64,000 nt of DNA. Origin: Paenibacillus dauci. GTDB taxonomy: Bacteria > Bacillota > Bacilli > Paenibacillales > Paenibacillaceae. Under the pieces are notes generated by a model, which was given only the letters and a program-made list of their open reading frames with translations, did no database searches and was not told where the DNA came from. The DNA lies in contig NZ_LAQQ01000017.1 of assembly GCF_000971985.1 (NCBI RefSeq), positions 1-64,000 on the forward strand, read 5' to 3'. Position 1 is the stretch's first letter. The number at the start of each line of letters is the position of its first letter. A program made the translations under genes and the position numbers. Positions 19,109 through 28,410 of the stretch are shown here, piece by piece.

Positions 19109-20402
19109 TGGTTGGAACCTCCACCGTCATTCCCGGCAGCAAGTCAGAAGTACGTTTCACATCTACACGAACGATAAAGGAAGTCGTATCCGACTGGCCT
19201 TTTTCACGGCTCATGCGCAGCGCAGCATATTGCGGCGCAGAAGTGATGTAGCGTACGGTACCCTGAACATTTTTGCCAAGAGAGATAACGTCGGTCGATA
19301 CTTTGGCACCTGCCTGGAAGGACTTGATATTTTCTTCGCCTACATACAGGTCATAGTACAGTTTGCCAGTTTCAATAACGACAACAGGTGTACCGGCAGA
19401 GACATTCTCGCCTACTTTTGGAACAACGCGGGTTACTTTGCCATCATCAGCAGCTGTCAGAATCCGGCGGCCTTTCTGAACTTCATAACCATCCAGTGTT
19501 ACTTGCAGGGAATCTTTTTGTTTTTTGAGCAGTTCGATATTGTATTTGCCATTATCGATATCTTCCTGCCCCTGTTCTATCTGCTTCAGTGCTTGTTGTG
19601 CCTGTTCGAGCTGCACATGTGCTTGCTGACGTTCTTCGGTAGTAGCACCATTTTGGAGCTTTTGCAGTGCATTTTCCTGCGTACTCACTTGATTGCTGGC
19701 AACCTCTACTTGCTTCATCGCAGAATTTAACTGATCCTGGGCGCTCTGCACCTGCTTAGTAGCAGTGTCCACACTGTTCTGGGCAGTATCCAGGCTGGCC
19801 TGTGTACCCAGACCATTATCAAATAAAGACTTGGCACGGTCATAGTTGGTCTTGGCATAATCCAGTGTCTGCTGGGCAGCTTCGACTGCTGTCTGTGCGG
19901 CAGTTACGCCATTGTTGGCCACTTCAACAGATTTTTTGGCAGAATCCACGGCAATTTCCTGGCTGCGGATATCTTCTGGACGGGCACCGGTCAATACTTT
20001 CTGTTCAGCTACCTTAGCGGCTTCGATATTCAGCTGGGCATTGGCTTTTTGCTCGGCCAGCTTGTGTGCCTGACTGGTCAGGCTGCTTTGTGCCTGGCTG
20101 ATTTGAACATCAATTTGGGACATTTGCTCTTTAACGCCTTTGATCTGCAGATCGATATCGCGCGTATCCAGAACGAGCAGAGTCTGTCCTTTTTTTACAT
20201 GCTGTTCTTCTTTGACTTTAACGGCACTGATTTTGCCGGATTGTCCTTCAAAAGAGCTGTTTACGGTATCGACCGTCAGTACGCCTTCTTTTTTCATGGC
20301 AGCCATGGATACTGCATCCTTGCCATGCATGGCAAGCAACGTACCTCCAACTCCCAATGCAACGATTAATAGAATAATCGGAATAAGTTTTACAATTTTC
20401 AC
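19092..20402 (-). CDS. HlyD-family periplasmic-adaptor-like protein
   Basis: About 436 residues. An N-terminal signal anchor (LIPIILLIVALGVGGTLLAM) is followed by a biotinyl-lipoyl-like half motif (GKISAVKVKEEQHVKKGQTL). A long Ala/Gln-rich coiled-coil hairpin covers about residues 85-295, then comes a second lipoyl half and a beta-barrel domain. It is the accessory component of an export system together with the overlapping permease. The start is GTG at 20402 with AGGAG upstream. A small inverted repeat, ATGCC-ACAAA-GGCAT, lies in the leader (20441-20455). Confidence 0.85.
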   Translation of the reverse strand: MKIVKLIPIILLIVALGVGGTLLAMHGKDAVSMAAMKKEGVLTVDTVNSSFEGQSGKISAVKVKEEQHVKKGQTLLVLDTRDIDLQIKGVKEQMSQIDVQISQAQSSLTSQAHKLAEQKANAQLNIEAAKVAEQKVLTGARPEDIRSQEIAVDSAKKSVEVANNGVTAAQTAVEAAQQTLDYAKTNYDRAKSLFDNGLGTQASLDTAQNSVDTATKQVQSAQDQLNSAMKQVEVASNQVSTQENALQKLQNGATTEERQQAHVQLEQAQQALKQIEQGQEDIDNGKYNIELLKKQKDSLQVTLDGYEVQKGRRILTAADDGKVTRVVPKVGENVSAGTPVVVIETGKLYYDLYVGEENIKSFQAGAKVSTDVISLGKNVQGTVRYITSAPQYAALRMSREKGQSDTTSFIVRVDVKRTSDLLPGMTVEVPTNESHN

Positions 20403-20485
20403 TTTGATATGCTCTCCTATCTGATAAAATCAATGAGTACATGCCACAAAGGCATTTTAATAAAAAATATATTATTAGCCGCCAA

Positions 20486-20513
20486 ATAGTACGGCGCCGA
20501 ACAACTAACGCAA
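20486..20513 (-). promoter_or_regulatory. hlyD-permease promoter with an embedded operator
   Basis: On the minus strand TTGCGT (20513-20508), a 16-nt spacer and TACTAT (20491-20486). The 14-bp motif GTACGGCGCCGAAC (20489-20502) fills most of the spacer and overlaps the -10. The same motif lies in the marR promoter, so it is probably the MarR operator. Confidence 0.72.
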
Positions 20514-20525
20514 AAAAAGCTGGAA

Positions 20526-21044
20526 TTATTCATTAAGTTCAATACCTGTACGCAGTTTGTACAGTAATTCTTGCAACATTCCCCGTTCTCCATCCGTCAA
20601 TTGAGACATAACTGAAGTAACGACACGGGCATATTCAGGCAGCGTCGTCATTAACAAAGTCTCGCCTTCTTCAGTTAAGTGAATAGCTGTCATACGACGA
20701 TCTTCGTGAGCTCCACGCCGGATCAAGCCGTCTTTTTCCAGACCATTAATCAGTCCGGTCATAGTAGAGCGTGTAACACCTGCAGATTTGGCCAGTTCGG
20801 AAGGAAGCAGTGGTTTCTTGCGCAGTAACAAAGAGGTCAGGATACGCATCTTGCCTTGTGAGATTCCGCGTTCCGTCAGTAGGGAAGCTGATTGGTTATA
20901 CAAATCATGAGAAGTGCGCACCAACAACAGAGAGGTCAACATACATTCGACATTAATCTCGGGAAACAAAGGCGCCAGTTCACTGAGCCGGTCCAATTCC
21001 TTCAGCGTACTGCATTTGGAGCCTGATGAATCTATATTCGGCAT
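20526..21044 (-). CDS. MarR-family transcriptional regulator
   Basis: About 172 residues with the winged helix-turn-helix of MarR proteins (KPLLPSELAKSAGVTRSTMTGLINGLEKDGLIRRGAHEDRRMTAIHLTEEG). It is preceded by a helical dimerisation region. The in-frame ATG at 21107 is rejected: the ATG at 21044 has AAAGGTGAG upstream and leaves the promoter free. It very likely represses itself and the hlyD-permease pair, because one 14-bp palindromic motif lies in both promoters. The ligand is unknown. Confidence 0.92.
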   Translation of the reverse strand: MPNIDSSGSKCSTLKELDRLSELAPLFPEINVECMLTSLLLVRTSHDLYNQSASLLTERGISQGKMRILTSLLLRKKPLLPSELAKSAGVTRSTMTGLINGLEKDGLIRRGAHEDRRMTAIHLTEEGETLLMTTLPEYARVVTSVMSQLTDGERGMLQELLYKLRTGIELNE

Positions 21045-21078
21045 TTTACTCACCTTTCTGAAGTCTTCAATGAAGATA

Positions 21079-21107
21079 ATTGTACGGCGCCGAACTAGTT
21101 TGGTCAA
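21079..21107 (-). promoter_or_regulatory. marR promoter with an embedded operator
   Basis: On the minus strand TTGACC (21107-21102), a 17-nt spacer and TACAAT (21084-21079). The motif GTACGGCGCCGAAC (21082-21095) covers the -10 and half the spacer. It is identical to the motif in the hlyD promoter. Confidence 0.78.
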
Positions 21108-21267
21108 GAAAATTTTATGAAAATTCCAACATAATATTCTGTAAACCGTGTTATAACGACATTATTCTTCATAGATATTCATAAGATAAATATAGAATTG
21201 ACTATGATATCGGCACAAAGCAGGCTAAAATAAAGTAAAAGTCAGCAGGCTATCTACAGGAGGGCCC

Positions 21268-22215
21268 ATGAAAGAAAAAATGCGTATATTCTCGGGATCA
21301 TCAAGTCCTGAACTGAGTGCACAGATTGCAGAACGTCTGGGTGTACCGCTCGGTAAAATCAAGCTGTCCCAGTTCAAAAGTGGAGAGACCTATGTGCACT
21401 ACGAAGAATCGATTCGTAATATGGATGTATTTCTGGTCCAGTCGCTGTCTCATCCGATCAATGAATTGTTTGTAGAGTTGATGGTTATGATTGATGCTGC
21501 CAAAAGAGCTTCGGCAGGAACAATAAATCTGATAATTCCCTATTACGGATATGCCCGACAGGAGCGCAAGTCCGCACCTCGGGAACCGATCTCTGCCAAA
21601 ATGGTCGCCGATGTACTTACGACAGTGGGTGCAGACCGGATCATAACGATTGATCTGCATGCTTCGGCTATTCAGGGTTTCTTTAATATACCGGTGGATC
21701 ATTTGACAGCGCTTGATCTGATCAGCGGGTATTTGCGTGATAAACAAATAGAAGATGCAGTGGTAGTGTCTCCGGATGCCGGACGTGCTTATATGGCGGA
21801 GAAACTGGCCAATCGTCTGGATACCCCATTTGCCATGATGATCAAAAAAAGACCTGCTCATAATGAATCGGTCATTACTCATGTGATCGGTGATGTGGAA
21901 GGCAAGACTCCGATTATTATCGAGGATCTGATCGATACCGGTACAACCATCGTCAATGTGGTTGAAAGTCTCAAAGAACGTGGGGCCCGTGAAGCAATCG
22001 TTTGCGCAACCCATGGTTTATTTTCCGGTGCTGCCTTGCAGCGTCTGGATCACCCTTATATCCGCGAGCTGATTGTGACAGATTCGATTAGCCTGCCGCC
22101 AGGACATCTGGATCGGCTGACTGTATTATCCGTATCGCCGATGCTGGCACATGCTGTACGCATTATTATGGAAGGCGGTTCTATCGCCACCATGTTCAGT
22201 GATGCAGGTATTTGA
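21268..22215 (+). CDS. prs: Ribose-phosphate pyrophosphokinase (PRPP synthase)
   Basis: About 315 residues, the normal size for the class I enzyme. The ATP-binding flexible-loop region (YYGYARQERKSAPREPISAK), the metal and substrate segment DLHASAIQGFF and the PRPP-binding loop EDLIDTGTTIV are present. It makes PRPP from ribose 5-phosphate and ATP. GGAGGGCCC precedes the ATG. Its place near the his operon fits supply for HisG. In most Bacillales prs lies beside glmU, so this may be an additional copy; that cannot be tested from the window. Confidence 0.94.
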   Translation: MKEKMRIFSGSSSPELSAQIAERLGVPLGKIKLSQFKSGETYVHYEESIRNMDVFLVQSLSHPINELFVELMVMIDAAKRASAGTINLIIPYYGYARQERKSAPREPISAKMVADVLTTVGADRIITIDLHASAIQGFFNIPVDHLTALDLISGYLRDKQIEDAVVVSPDAGRAYMAEKLANRLDTPFAMMIKKRPAHNESVITHVIGDVEGKTPIIIEDLIDTGTTIVNVVESLKERGAREAIVCATHGLFSGAALQRLDHPYIRELIVTDSISLPPGHLDRLTVLSVSPMLAHAVRIIMEGGSIATMFSDAGI

Positions 22216-22354
22216 TCCAAATGAAATGAGCAAAGCCGCATTTGGGGATGTGGCTTTAGCAGATGAGCAGGATATGTTATACTGTTGGATGATGTTTTTC
22301 GTCGATAACTATATTTTTGTAGGTGGAACGTATTAAAGGAGGTGCCTTGGTCCG

Positions 22355-24061
22355 GTGAATGAATACAAGCGAAAAGTCGAAGATACCGAACGAAAAGTCA
22401 TTACGCTTAAGCTGGATGCGAACTTCTTTTTTGAAAGGGCCGTTCGCTCATTAGACCATTATCGTTACGACAAGGCATTGAAATATTTTGAAAAGGCTGT
22501 GGAGTACGAGCCGGATAATCCTGTGAACCATTGCAATATGGCAGGGATATTATCGGAAATGGGCAAGTATGAAGCTTCCAATCAGGTGCTGCAGACCATT
22601 ATGGACACCGTAGACCCTTCGATGGTCGAGTGTCATTTTTATAAAGCGAATAATTATGCGAATATGGAACAATTCGAGCAGGCAGAGCAGGAGCTGCTCA
22701 CCTATCTGGACCAGGATCGTCATGGCCAGTTCGCTGGTGAAGCCGAAGAGATGATGGATCTGATCCGTCACGAAATGAAGCGACCGGCTGGCAGCAGTCC
22801 AGCTCTAACTGCGTCGGCTACAGCGACGGATCGCCTGGATCAGGCGCGCGAGCTGCTGGAACAAGGTGAAATGGAAGCAGCCTGTGCAATGCTTAACCAG
22901 CTGATTGAGGAGCAGCCGGATCTGTTTGCGGCACGCAACAATCTGGCTGTCGCCTATTATCAGCAGGGAATGCTGGAGCTGGCTGCCGAGCAGGTTGGCG
23001 AAGTGCTGAAGCAGGACCCGAGCAATCTTCATGCTCTGTGCAATCAGGCTATTCTGAGCTATTATCATGAAGACCCTGCACTGGATCAGCAGCTGGAGCA
23101 GCTCCGCCGGGTAACACCGCTGCATCAAGAACACCAGCTCAAGCTGGCGACGACGATGGCGATGCTCGGTGAGCATCAATGTGCGTATCATCATTTCCGG
23201 AGGCTGCTGCGACATGATGATTTGATGAAGCATTGGGAAATGTATCATTATACAGCGGCAGCAGCCTGTTATATGGGTAAATATGATGAAGCAGAAAAGC
23301 TATGGAAGCGCATTTTGCGCTTCGAGCCAGGCGCCGAGGTGCCGGCATTTTATCTGGATCATTTGCAGGAGGTACGTGAGGGTACATTAACCCCTTCTTA
23401 CCGATATGGTGTACAGAAGATGTCTTATTTTTATACCAGAGAGCAGTCTGACGGCAGATCATCCGAGCCGAATGCGGCGCAATTCCTGCATGTTCTTCGT
23501 CATGGAAGCGAGAGCGAACAGCTCCATGCGCTCGAGTCGTATGTACTTGATGGAGATCACGAAGTACATACGGCACTGCGGCAGTATGTGAACCGTCCAT
23601 TGATCTCCGAAGAGCTGCGTCATGCAGCAGAACGTCTGCTGCGGCAATGGGCTGCGAATCAGTCCCTGTCGCCGGATGAGCTGATCGAAGATATTGAAGC
23701 AGCACGCATGAGTCTGCCGCTCTGGGATGAACGCTGGCAGCAGATTATTGAGCAGGTGACCATACAGTCGCACAAACGATATGACTCCAGATTTAACCAT
23801 GATGTGGAAGCACTATGGATTGAATTTATAAAAAGGGTCTATCCCGAACTCCCGCTGCTTCACCATCCGGAAGGCTGGGCAGCAGCACTGGAATATCTGG
23901 TAGCCCGAATACATCGTCTCCCACTCACATATGATGAGGTGGCCCAGCATTACGGCGTATCTGTCTCCATTATTAGCAGATATGCGCGCCGGATCAACAG
24001 GGTATGCAATGTACAGCAAAAAGTGCGTTATGCGCAAGCAAAAAGTACACAAGGATCGTAA
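22355..24061 (+). CDS. TPR-repeat protein with a C-terminal helix-turn-helix
   Basis: About 568 residues. Tetratricopeptide repeats cover about residues 20-360 (for example FERAVRSLDHYRYDKALKYF and AARNNLAVAYYQQGMLELAA). The middle part (360-500) is alpha-helical and not assigned. The C-terminus (LTYDEVAQHYGVSVSIISRYARRIN) looks like a helix-turn-helix. The start is GTG at 22355 with AAAGGAGGTG upstream. It lies just before trxB, as TPR proteins do in related Paenibacillaceae as far as I recall. The role is unknown; a scaffold or regulator is possible. Confidence 0.8.
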   Translation: MNEYKRKVEDTERKVITLKLDANFFFERAVRSLDHYRYDKALKYFEKAVEYEPDNPVNHCNMAGILSEMGKYEASNQVLQTIMDTVDPSMVECHFYKANNYANMEQFEQAEQELLTYLDQDRHGQFAGEAEEMMDLIRHEMKRPAGSSPALTASATATDRLDQARELLEQGEMEAACAMLNQLIEEQPDLFAARNNLAVAYYQQGMLELAAEQVGEVLKQDPSNLHALCNQAILSYYHEDPALDQQLEQLRRVTPLHQEHQLKLATTMAMLGEHQCAYHHFRRLLRHDDLMKHWEMYHYTAAAACYMGKYDEAEKLWKRILRFEPGAEVPAFYLDHLQEVREGTLTPSYRYGVQKMSYFYTREQSDGRSSEPNAAQFLHVLRHGSESEQLHALESYVLDGDHEVHTALRQYVNRPLISEELRHAAERLLRQWAANQSLSPDELIEDIEAARMSLPLWDERWQQIIEQVTIQSHKRYDSRFNHDVEALWIEFIKRVYPELPLLHHPEGWAAALEYLVARIHRLPLTYDEVAQHYGVSVSIISRYARRINRVCNVQQKVRYAQAKSTQGS

Positions 24062-24114
24062 ATGACAGCTGTGATGGACAGATGTTCATTCAATACAAGG
24101 AGGTAGTTGGAAGT

Positions 24115-25068
24115 ATGTACAAATCAATTATTATCGGAACCGGGCCTGCAGGCCTTACAGCAGCAATTTATCTGGCGCGCGCAAATATGCAGCCGCTTGT
24201 TATCGAAGGACTGCAGCCAGGTGGCCAACTGACGACAACAACCGAAATCGAGAACTTCCCGGGCTTTCCTGAAGGCATTATGGGACCGGAACTGATGGAC
24301 AATATGCGCAAGCAAGCCGAGCGTTTTGGAGCGGAATTCAAGTCCGGCTGGGTAGAACAGGTCGACTTTTCCGAGCGTCCATTCAAAGTTAAAGTAGAAG
24401 GCATGGGCGAACTGGAAGCGGAGAGTATTATCATTTCTACCGGTGCTTCGGCCAGATACCTGGGAATTCCGGGTGAGCAGGATAACGTGGGTCGCGGTGT
24501 AAGTACATGTGCAACATGTGACGGCTTCTTTTTCCGTAACAAAAAGATTATTGTGGTTGGTGGCGGCGATTCCGCAATGGAAGAAGCGAGCTTCCTGACA
24601 CGATTTGCTACAGATGTAACCGTAGTAAACCGCCGCGAAGAACTGCGTGCTTCCAAAATCATGCAGGATCGTGCCAAAGACAACCCGAAAATCAGCTGGG
24701 CACTGAACCGCAAGCCGGTAGAAGTCGTAGCAGGAGATATGGGTGTCAAAGGACTGAAAGTACTGAACAACGAGACGGGTCAGGAAGAACTGCTTGAAGC
24801 GGATGGTGTATTCGTAGCAATTGGTCATACACCCAATACCGATTTCCTCAAAGGTCATGTACATCTGGATGGACACGGTTATGTTCTGGTAACGCCAGGT
24901 ACAACAGAAACCAATATCCCGGGCGTATTCGCCTGCGGTGACGTTCAGGATACACGCTATCGTCAGGCAATTACAGCTGCAGGCAGCGGTTGTATGGCAG
25001 CGATGGATTGCGAGAAATACCTGGAAGGCCATATGATCCACGACTGGAGCGAAGCGCTCGACAAGTAA
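24115..25068 (+). CDS. trxB: Thioredoxin-disulfide reductase
   Basis: About 317 residues. FAD-binding GTGPAGLTAAIY near the start, the redox pair CATC at residues 132-135, an NADPH-binding GGGDSAMEEA and the C-terminal FAD motif GVFACGDVQD are present. It reduces thioredoxin with NADPH. The frame opens at 24004, but the ATG at 24115 has AAGGAGGT upstream and starts at the family N-terminus. A terminator follows directly. Confidence 0.97.
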   Translation: MYKSIIIGTGPAGLTAAIYLARANMQPLVIEGLQPGGQLTTTTEIENFPGFPEGIMGPELMDNMRKQAERFGAEFKSGWVEQVDFSERPFKVKVEGMGELEAESIIISTGASARYLGIPGEQDNVGRGVSTCATCDGFFFRNKKIIVVGGGDSAMEEASFLTRFATDVTVVNRREELRASKIMQDRAKDNPKISWALNRKPVEVVAGDMGVKGLKVLNNETGQEELLEADGVFVAIGHTPNTDFLKGHVHLDGHGYVLVTPGTTETNIPGVFACGDVQDTRYRQAITAAGSGCMAAMDCEKYLEGHMIHDWSEALDK

Positions 25069-25082
25069 TGAACAACGAATAC

Positions 25083-25110
25083 GGAGGGAGCCGTCATGGC
25101 TCCCTTTTTG
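25083..25110 (+). terminator. Terminator of trxB
   Basis: GGAGGGAGCC-GTCAT-GGCTCCCTTTTT forms a tight stem-loop with a T run, 15 nt after the trxB stop. Confidence 0.88.
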
Positions 25111-25470
25111 GCGGGCAGGATCAAGACAACAGACCCGCGGGTACCGCTTGACCTGATGAGTCCATTCGCTTATAGTTGGATACGAACGTTCACATTGGAA
25201 TATGGCTTCTCCTCTAGGGAGTGAGCACGGTGAAATATCGCTTTTTTACAAGAAGAACAGTGCATTTCCGTACTATAAATTAGTGTATAATCGCATTTTG
25301 TCCAATCTTTGCAGCAGTGGAAGTGATACAATGGGAGTGGAGCGTAAGCATTCTGCTCATTCATGTATACCGATCTGAATAATTCACTACAATGGATGCG
25401 GATGAGACGATGCAGAGAAAGTGCGTATCGATATATATTAAATTTCGAGTAGAAAAGGTGGATCGGTCAT
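25111..25470. other. Intergenic region before glucokinase
   Basis: About 360 nt without a supported gene. A TATAAT hexamer at 25286-25291 could be a -10 element for glcK, but no good -35 is seen, so no promoter is claimed. Confidence 0.45.
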
Positions 25471-26421
25471 ATGTCTGAGAAAATTTATGTCGGCGTCGAT
25501 CTTGGCGGTACTGCAATCAAGGTTGGGATTTGCAACCAGGAAGGTGAACTGCTTCATACGTACGAGGGCCCTACCGAGAAAGAAAAGGGTACCGATGCAG
25601 TAATCGAAAATATCGAGAAGTATGTACGTCTTATTGTGGAGCAATCACCTTATACCTGGGACCAGCTGGTTGGAGTAGGAGCAGGTGTAGCCGGATTTAC
25701 GGATCTGCGTGCCGGTGTGATCCTGTTGGCGCCGAATATTGGTTTCCGCAATGTACCGATCCGCGCCATTCTGGAAGAACGTATCGGTAAAACGATAGTG
25801 ATTGATAATGATGCCAATGTGGCTGCACTAGGTGAAGCCTGGAGTGGTGCCGGCAAAGGTGTAACCGATTGCGTCTGCTATACACTCGGTACGGGTGTTG
25901 GCGGCGGAATTATTATTAACGGCAAGATTTATCAGGGCTTCGCCGGACTTGCTGGTGAAATTGGCCATATCTCTGTCGTACCGGACCTGGAGGCTATTCA
26001 GTGCGGCTGCGGTAAAATGGGTTGCCTGGAGACCGTTTCTTCTGCTACAGGTATTATCCATATGGCTGTGGAAGCGGTAGAGCGTGGCGATGCTACCAGT
26101 CTCTCTACGATCGAAAGCAAGCTTACAGCCAAGGATATTTTTGATGCAGCCAAAGCGGGCGACGAAGTGAGCATCCGGATTGTGAACCGTGCTGCCTTTT
26201 ATCTGGGCAAATCGATGGCATCGGTAGCAGCGACACTGAATCCGGAGCGGTTTATCGTAGGTGGAGGTGTCTCCAAAGCCGGAGATATCCTGTTTGACAA
26301 GATTCGTGAAGTGTTCATGGAATGTACGCCTGCACCACTTCAGCAGGGCGTGGAGATTATTCCTGCCAAGCTGGGCAATGATGCAGGTATCGTAGGTGCA
26401 GCAGGTCTATTGCTGCGCTGA
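25471..26421 (+). CDS. glcK: Glucokinase, ROK family
   Basis: About 316 residues. Phosphate-binding VGVDLGGTAIKVGI at the N-terminus, the ROK signature region AGLAGEIGHISV, and the zinc-binding cluster CGCGKMGCLET are present. It phosphorylates glucose with ATP. In B. subtilis and relatives the enzyme serves glucose released inside the cell from disaccharides. AAAGGTGG lies upstream. It precedes rapZ. Confidence 0.93.
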   Translation: MSEKIYVGVDLGGTAIKVGICNQEGELLHTYEGPTEKEKGTDAVIENIEKYVRLIVEQSPYTWDQLVGVGAGVAGFTDLRAGVILLAPNIGFRNVPIRAILEERIGKTIVIDNDANVAALGEAWSGAGKGVTDCVCYTLGTGVGGGIIINGKIYQGFAGLAGEIGHISVVPDLEAIQCGCGKMGCLETVSSATGIIHMAVEAVERGDATSLSTIESKLTAKDIFDAAKAGDEVSIRIVNRAAFYLGKSMASVAATLNPERFIVGGGVSKAGDILFDKIREVFMECTPAPLQQGVEIIPAKLGNDAGIVGAAGLLLR

Positions 26422-26506
26422 ACCATATAAAAATCATCGATCTATTCCAATTTCCGGTTGTATCATTGGATCGGATAATAATATCTAACAAGGAGGGGAC
26501 TTACGA

Positions 26507-27400
26507 ATGAGCAATACTGAGAATTCATCGACATCAACCATGGTTATCATTACAGGAATGTCCGGTGCAGGCAAGACCATTGCAGTACAAAGCCTGGAGG
26601 ATCTTGGCTTTTTCTGTGTAGACAATTTGCCGCCCGTTCTGATTCCCAAATTTGCCGAGCTGATCGAGCAATCGAATGGTAAAATCGGCAAAGTGGCACT
26701 CGTAATCGACCTGCGTGGTCGTGAATTTTTCCCTGCTCTTTCCGAGTCCCTGAGCTATATGAAAAATCATTATACGATCCATACGGAAATTCTGTTCCTG
26801 GATGCCAGTGATGCCGTACTGGTTCAGCGCTACAAGGAAAGTCGGCGCCGGCACCCGCTTGCACCGGATGGCATGCCGCTTGACGGTATCCGGCTGGAAC
26901 GCAAAATGCTGGATGAGCTGAAGACATCGGCGACCCAGGTCATCGATACCAGCACCAGCAAACCGGCCAAACTCAAAGAGAAAATTATTTCCCGTTTCTC
27001 TCATCTGGAGAGCAATCGGTTATCGGTCAATGTCACTTCATTTGGATTTAAATATGGTATTCCCATCGATGCAGATCTGATTTTTGATGTACGTTTTCTG
27101 CCCAACCCTCACTATGTGGACCATCTGAGGCCGCATACCGGTCAGGACAGTGACGTGTATGAATACGTAATGAAATGGCCGGAGACACAGGCGTTTCTGA
27201 CCAAATTGCTGGATATGCTGCATTTTCTCATTCCCCATTATCGCAATGAAGGCAAAAGTCAGGTCATTATCGGCATCGGTTGCACAGGAGGCAAACACCG
27301 CTCTGTAGCCATTTCCGAATATCTGGGTCGTATGCTGGGAGCGAGTGAGACAGAAACCGTTCGTGTCAGTCATCGTGATGCTGATCGTGATCGGCATTAA
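26507..27400 (+). CDS. rapZ: RNase adapter RapZ / YvcJ nucleotide-binding protein
   Basis: About 297 residues. Walker A GMSGAGKT at residues 17-24 and the C-terminal domain with [14 protein letters not shown] are present. The family binds nucleotides; in E. coli RapZ controls GlmZ RNA, and in B. subtilis YvcJ affects competence. AGGAGGGG precedes the start. It forms the conserved trio with yvcK and whiA, separated by 12 nt and 5 nt. Confidence 0.95.
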   Translation: MSNTENSSTSTMVIITGMSGAGKTIAVQSLEDLGFFCVDNLPPVLIPKFAELIEQSNGKIGKVALVIDLRGREFFPALSESLSYMKNHYTIHTEILFLDASDAVLVQRYKESRRRHPLAPDGMPLDGIRLERKMLDELKTSATQVIDTSTSKPAKLKEKIISRFSHLESNRLSVNVTSFGFKYGIPIDADLIFDVRFLPNPHYVDHLRPHTGQDSDVYEYVMKWPETQAFLTKLLDMLHFLIPHYRNEGKSQVIIGIGCTGGKHRSVAISEYLGRMLGASETETVRVSHRDADRDRH

Positions 27401-27412
27401 GGAGTGGAACAT

Positions 27413-28405
27413 ATGTCAATTTCACAACCGGGTCTGCCGGTGCTTCGTCCCCGTATTGTAGTTATGGGGGGCGGCACCGGTCTGTCCGTTATGCTCAGGG
27501 GCCTCAAGGAGAAGCCACTTGATATTACCGCTATTGTTACTGTAGCGGATGATGGAGGGAGCTCCGGAATTCTGAGGGATGAGCTGAAGATGCCACCGCC
27601 GGGAGATATACGCAACGTACTCACTGCGCTGGCGGATGTGGAGCCGCTGATGTCGGAAATGCTCAAGTACCGGTTTCAAAAAGGAGAAGGTCTGGCTGGT
27701 CACAGCCTGGGTAATCTGATCCTTGCGGCAATGACAGATATCTCCGGAGACTTTGTTACGGCAGTGCGGGAACTGAGCCGCGTATTCGCGGTTAGAGGTG
27801 CTGTTCTACCGGCAGCAGAACAAGCCGTTATTTTGCATGCAGAGATGGAAGATGGAACGATTGTCACCGGGGAATCCAAGATCCCCGAAGCAGGCAAGCG
27901 GATCAAACGTCTGTTTCTTGAACCGGACCACGTGGAGCCGTTGCCAGAGGCTGTACGTGCTATTCAGGAAGCCGATGCTATTCTGATCGGGCCAGGCAGT
28001 CTGTATACCAGTCTGCTTCCGAATCTGCTCGTGCCCAAGCTGGTAGAGGCGATTTTGGCGTCCAAGGCACCACGTCTATTTGTGTGTAATGTCATGACCC
28101 AGCCGGGAGAGACGGATAATTACACAGTCAGTGATCATCTGGAAGCGATCTATGAGCATGTAGGTCACCGGTTGTTCGACTATGTGCTTGTTAATAACGA
28201 ACCGATTCCAGTCAAAGTGCAAAACCGCTACGCCGAAAAAGGCGCCAAGCCGGTCAAACTCGATGCGGATAAAGTTGAAAGTATGGGATACAAAATTATT
28301 GCGGATAAACTGGTCATGTATGGAACCTATCTGCGTCATGATGCAGAGCAGCTAAGCCATCATATTTATGAACAGGTGAAGAAACATATTTTAGCGAAAG
28401 GGTGA
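27413..28405 (+). CDS. yvcK: YvcK/GlmR family protein (gluconeogenesis factor)
   Basis: About 330 residues starting [30 protein letters not shown], with the UDP-sugar-binding GGGTG loop and later [13 protein letters not shown]. YvcK binds UDP-GlcNAc and links central carbon use to cell-wall synthesis in B. subtilis. The frame opens at GTG 27404 but that is part of the AAGGAGTGG ribosome binding site; ATG 27413 is the start. It lies between rapZ and whiA. Confidence 0.95.
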   Translation: MSISQPGLPVLRPRIVVMGGGTGLSVMLRGLKEKPLDITAIVTVADDGGSSGILRDELKMPPPGDIRNVLTALADVEPLMSEMLKYRFQKGEGLAGHSLGNLILAAMTDISGDFVTAVRELSRVFAVRGAVLPAAEQAVILHAEMEDGTIVTGESKIPEAGKRIKRLFLEPDHVEPLPEAVRAIQEADAILIGPGSLYTSLLPNLLVPKLVEAILASKAPRLFVCNVMTQPGETDNYTVSDHLEAIYEHVGHRLFDYVLVNNEPIPVKVQNRYAEKGAKPVKLDADKVESMGYKIIADKLVMYGTYLRHDAEQLSHHIYEQVKKHILAKG

Positions 28406-28410
28406 GTCCA

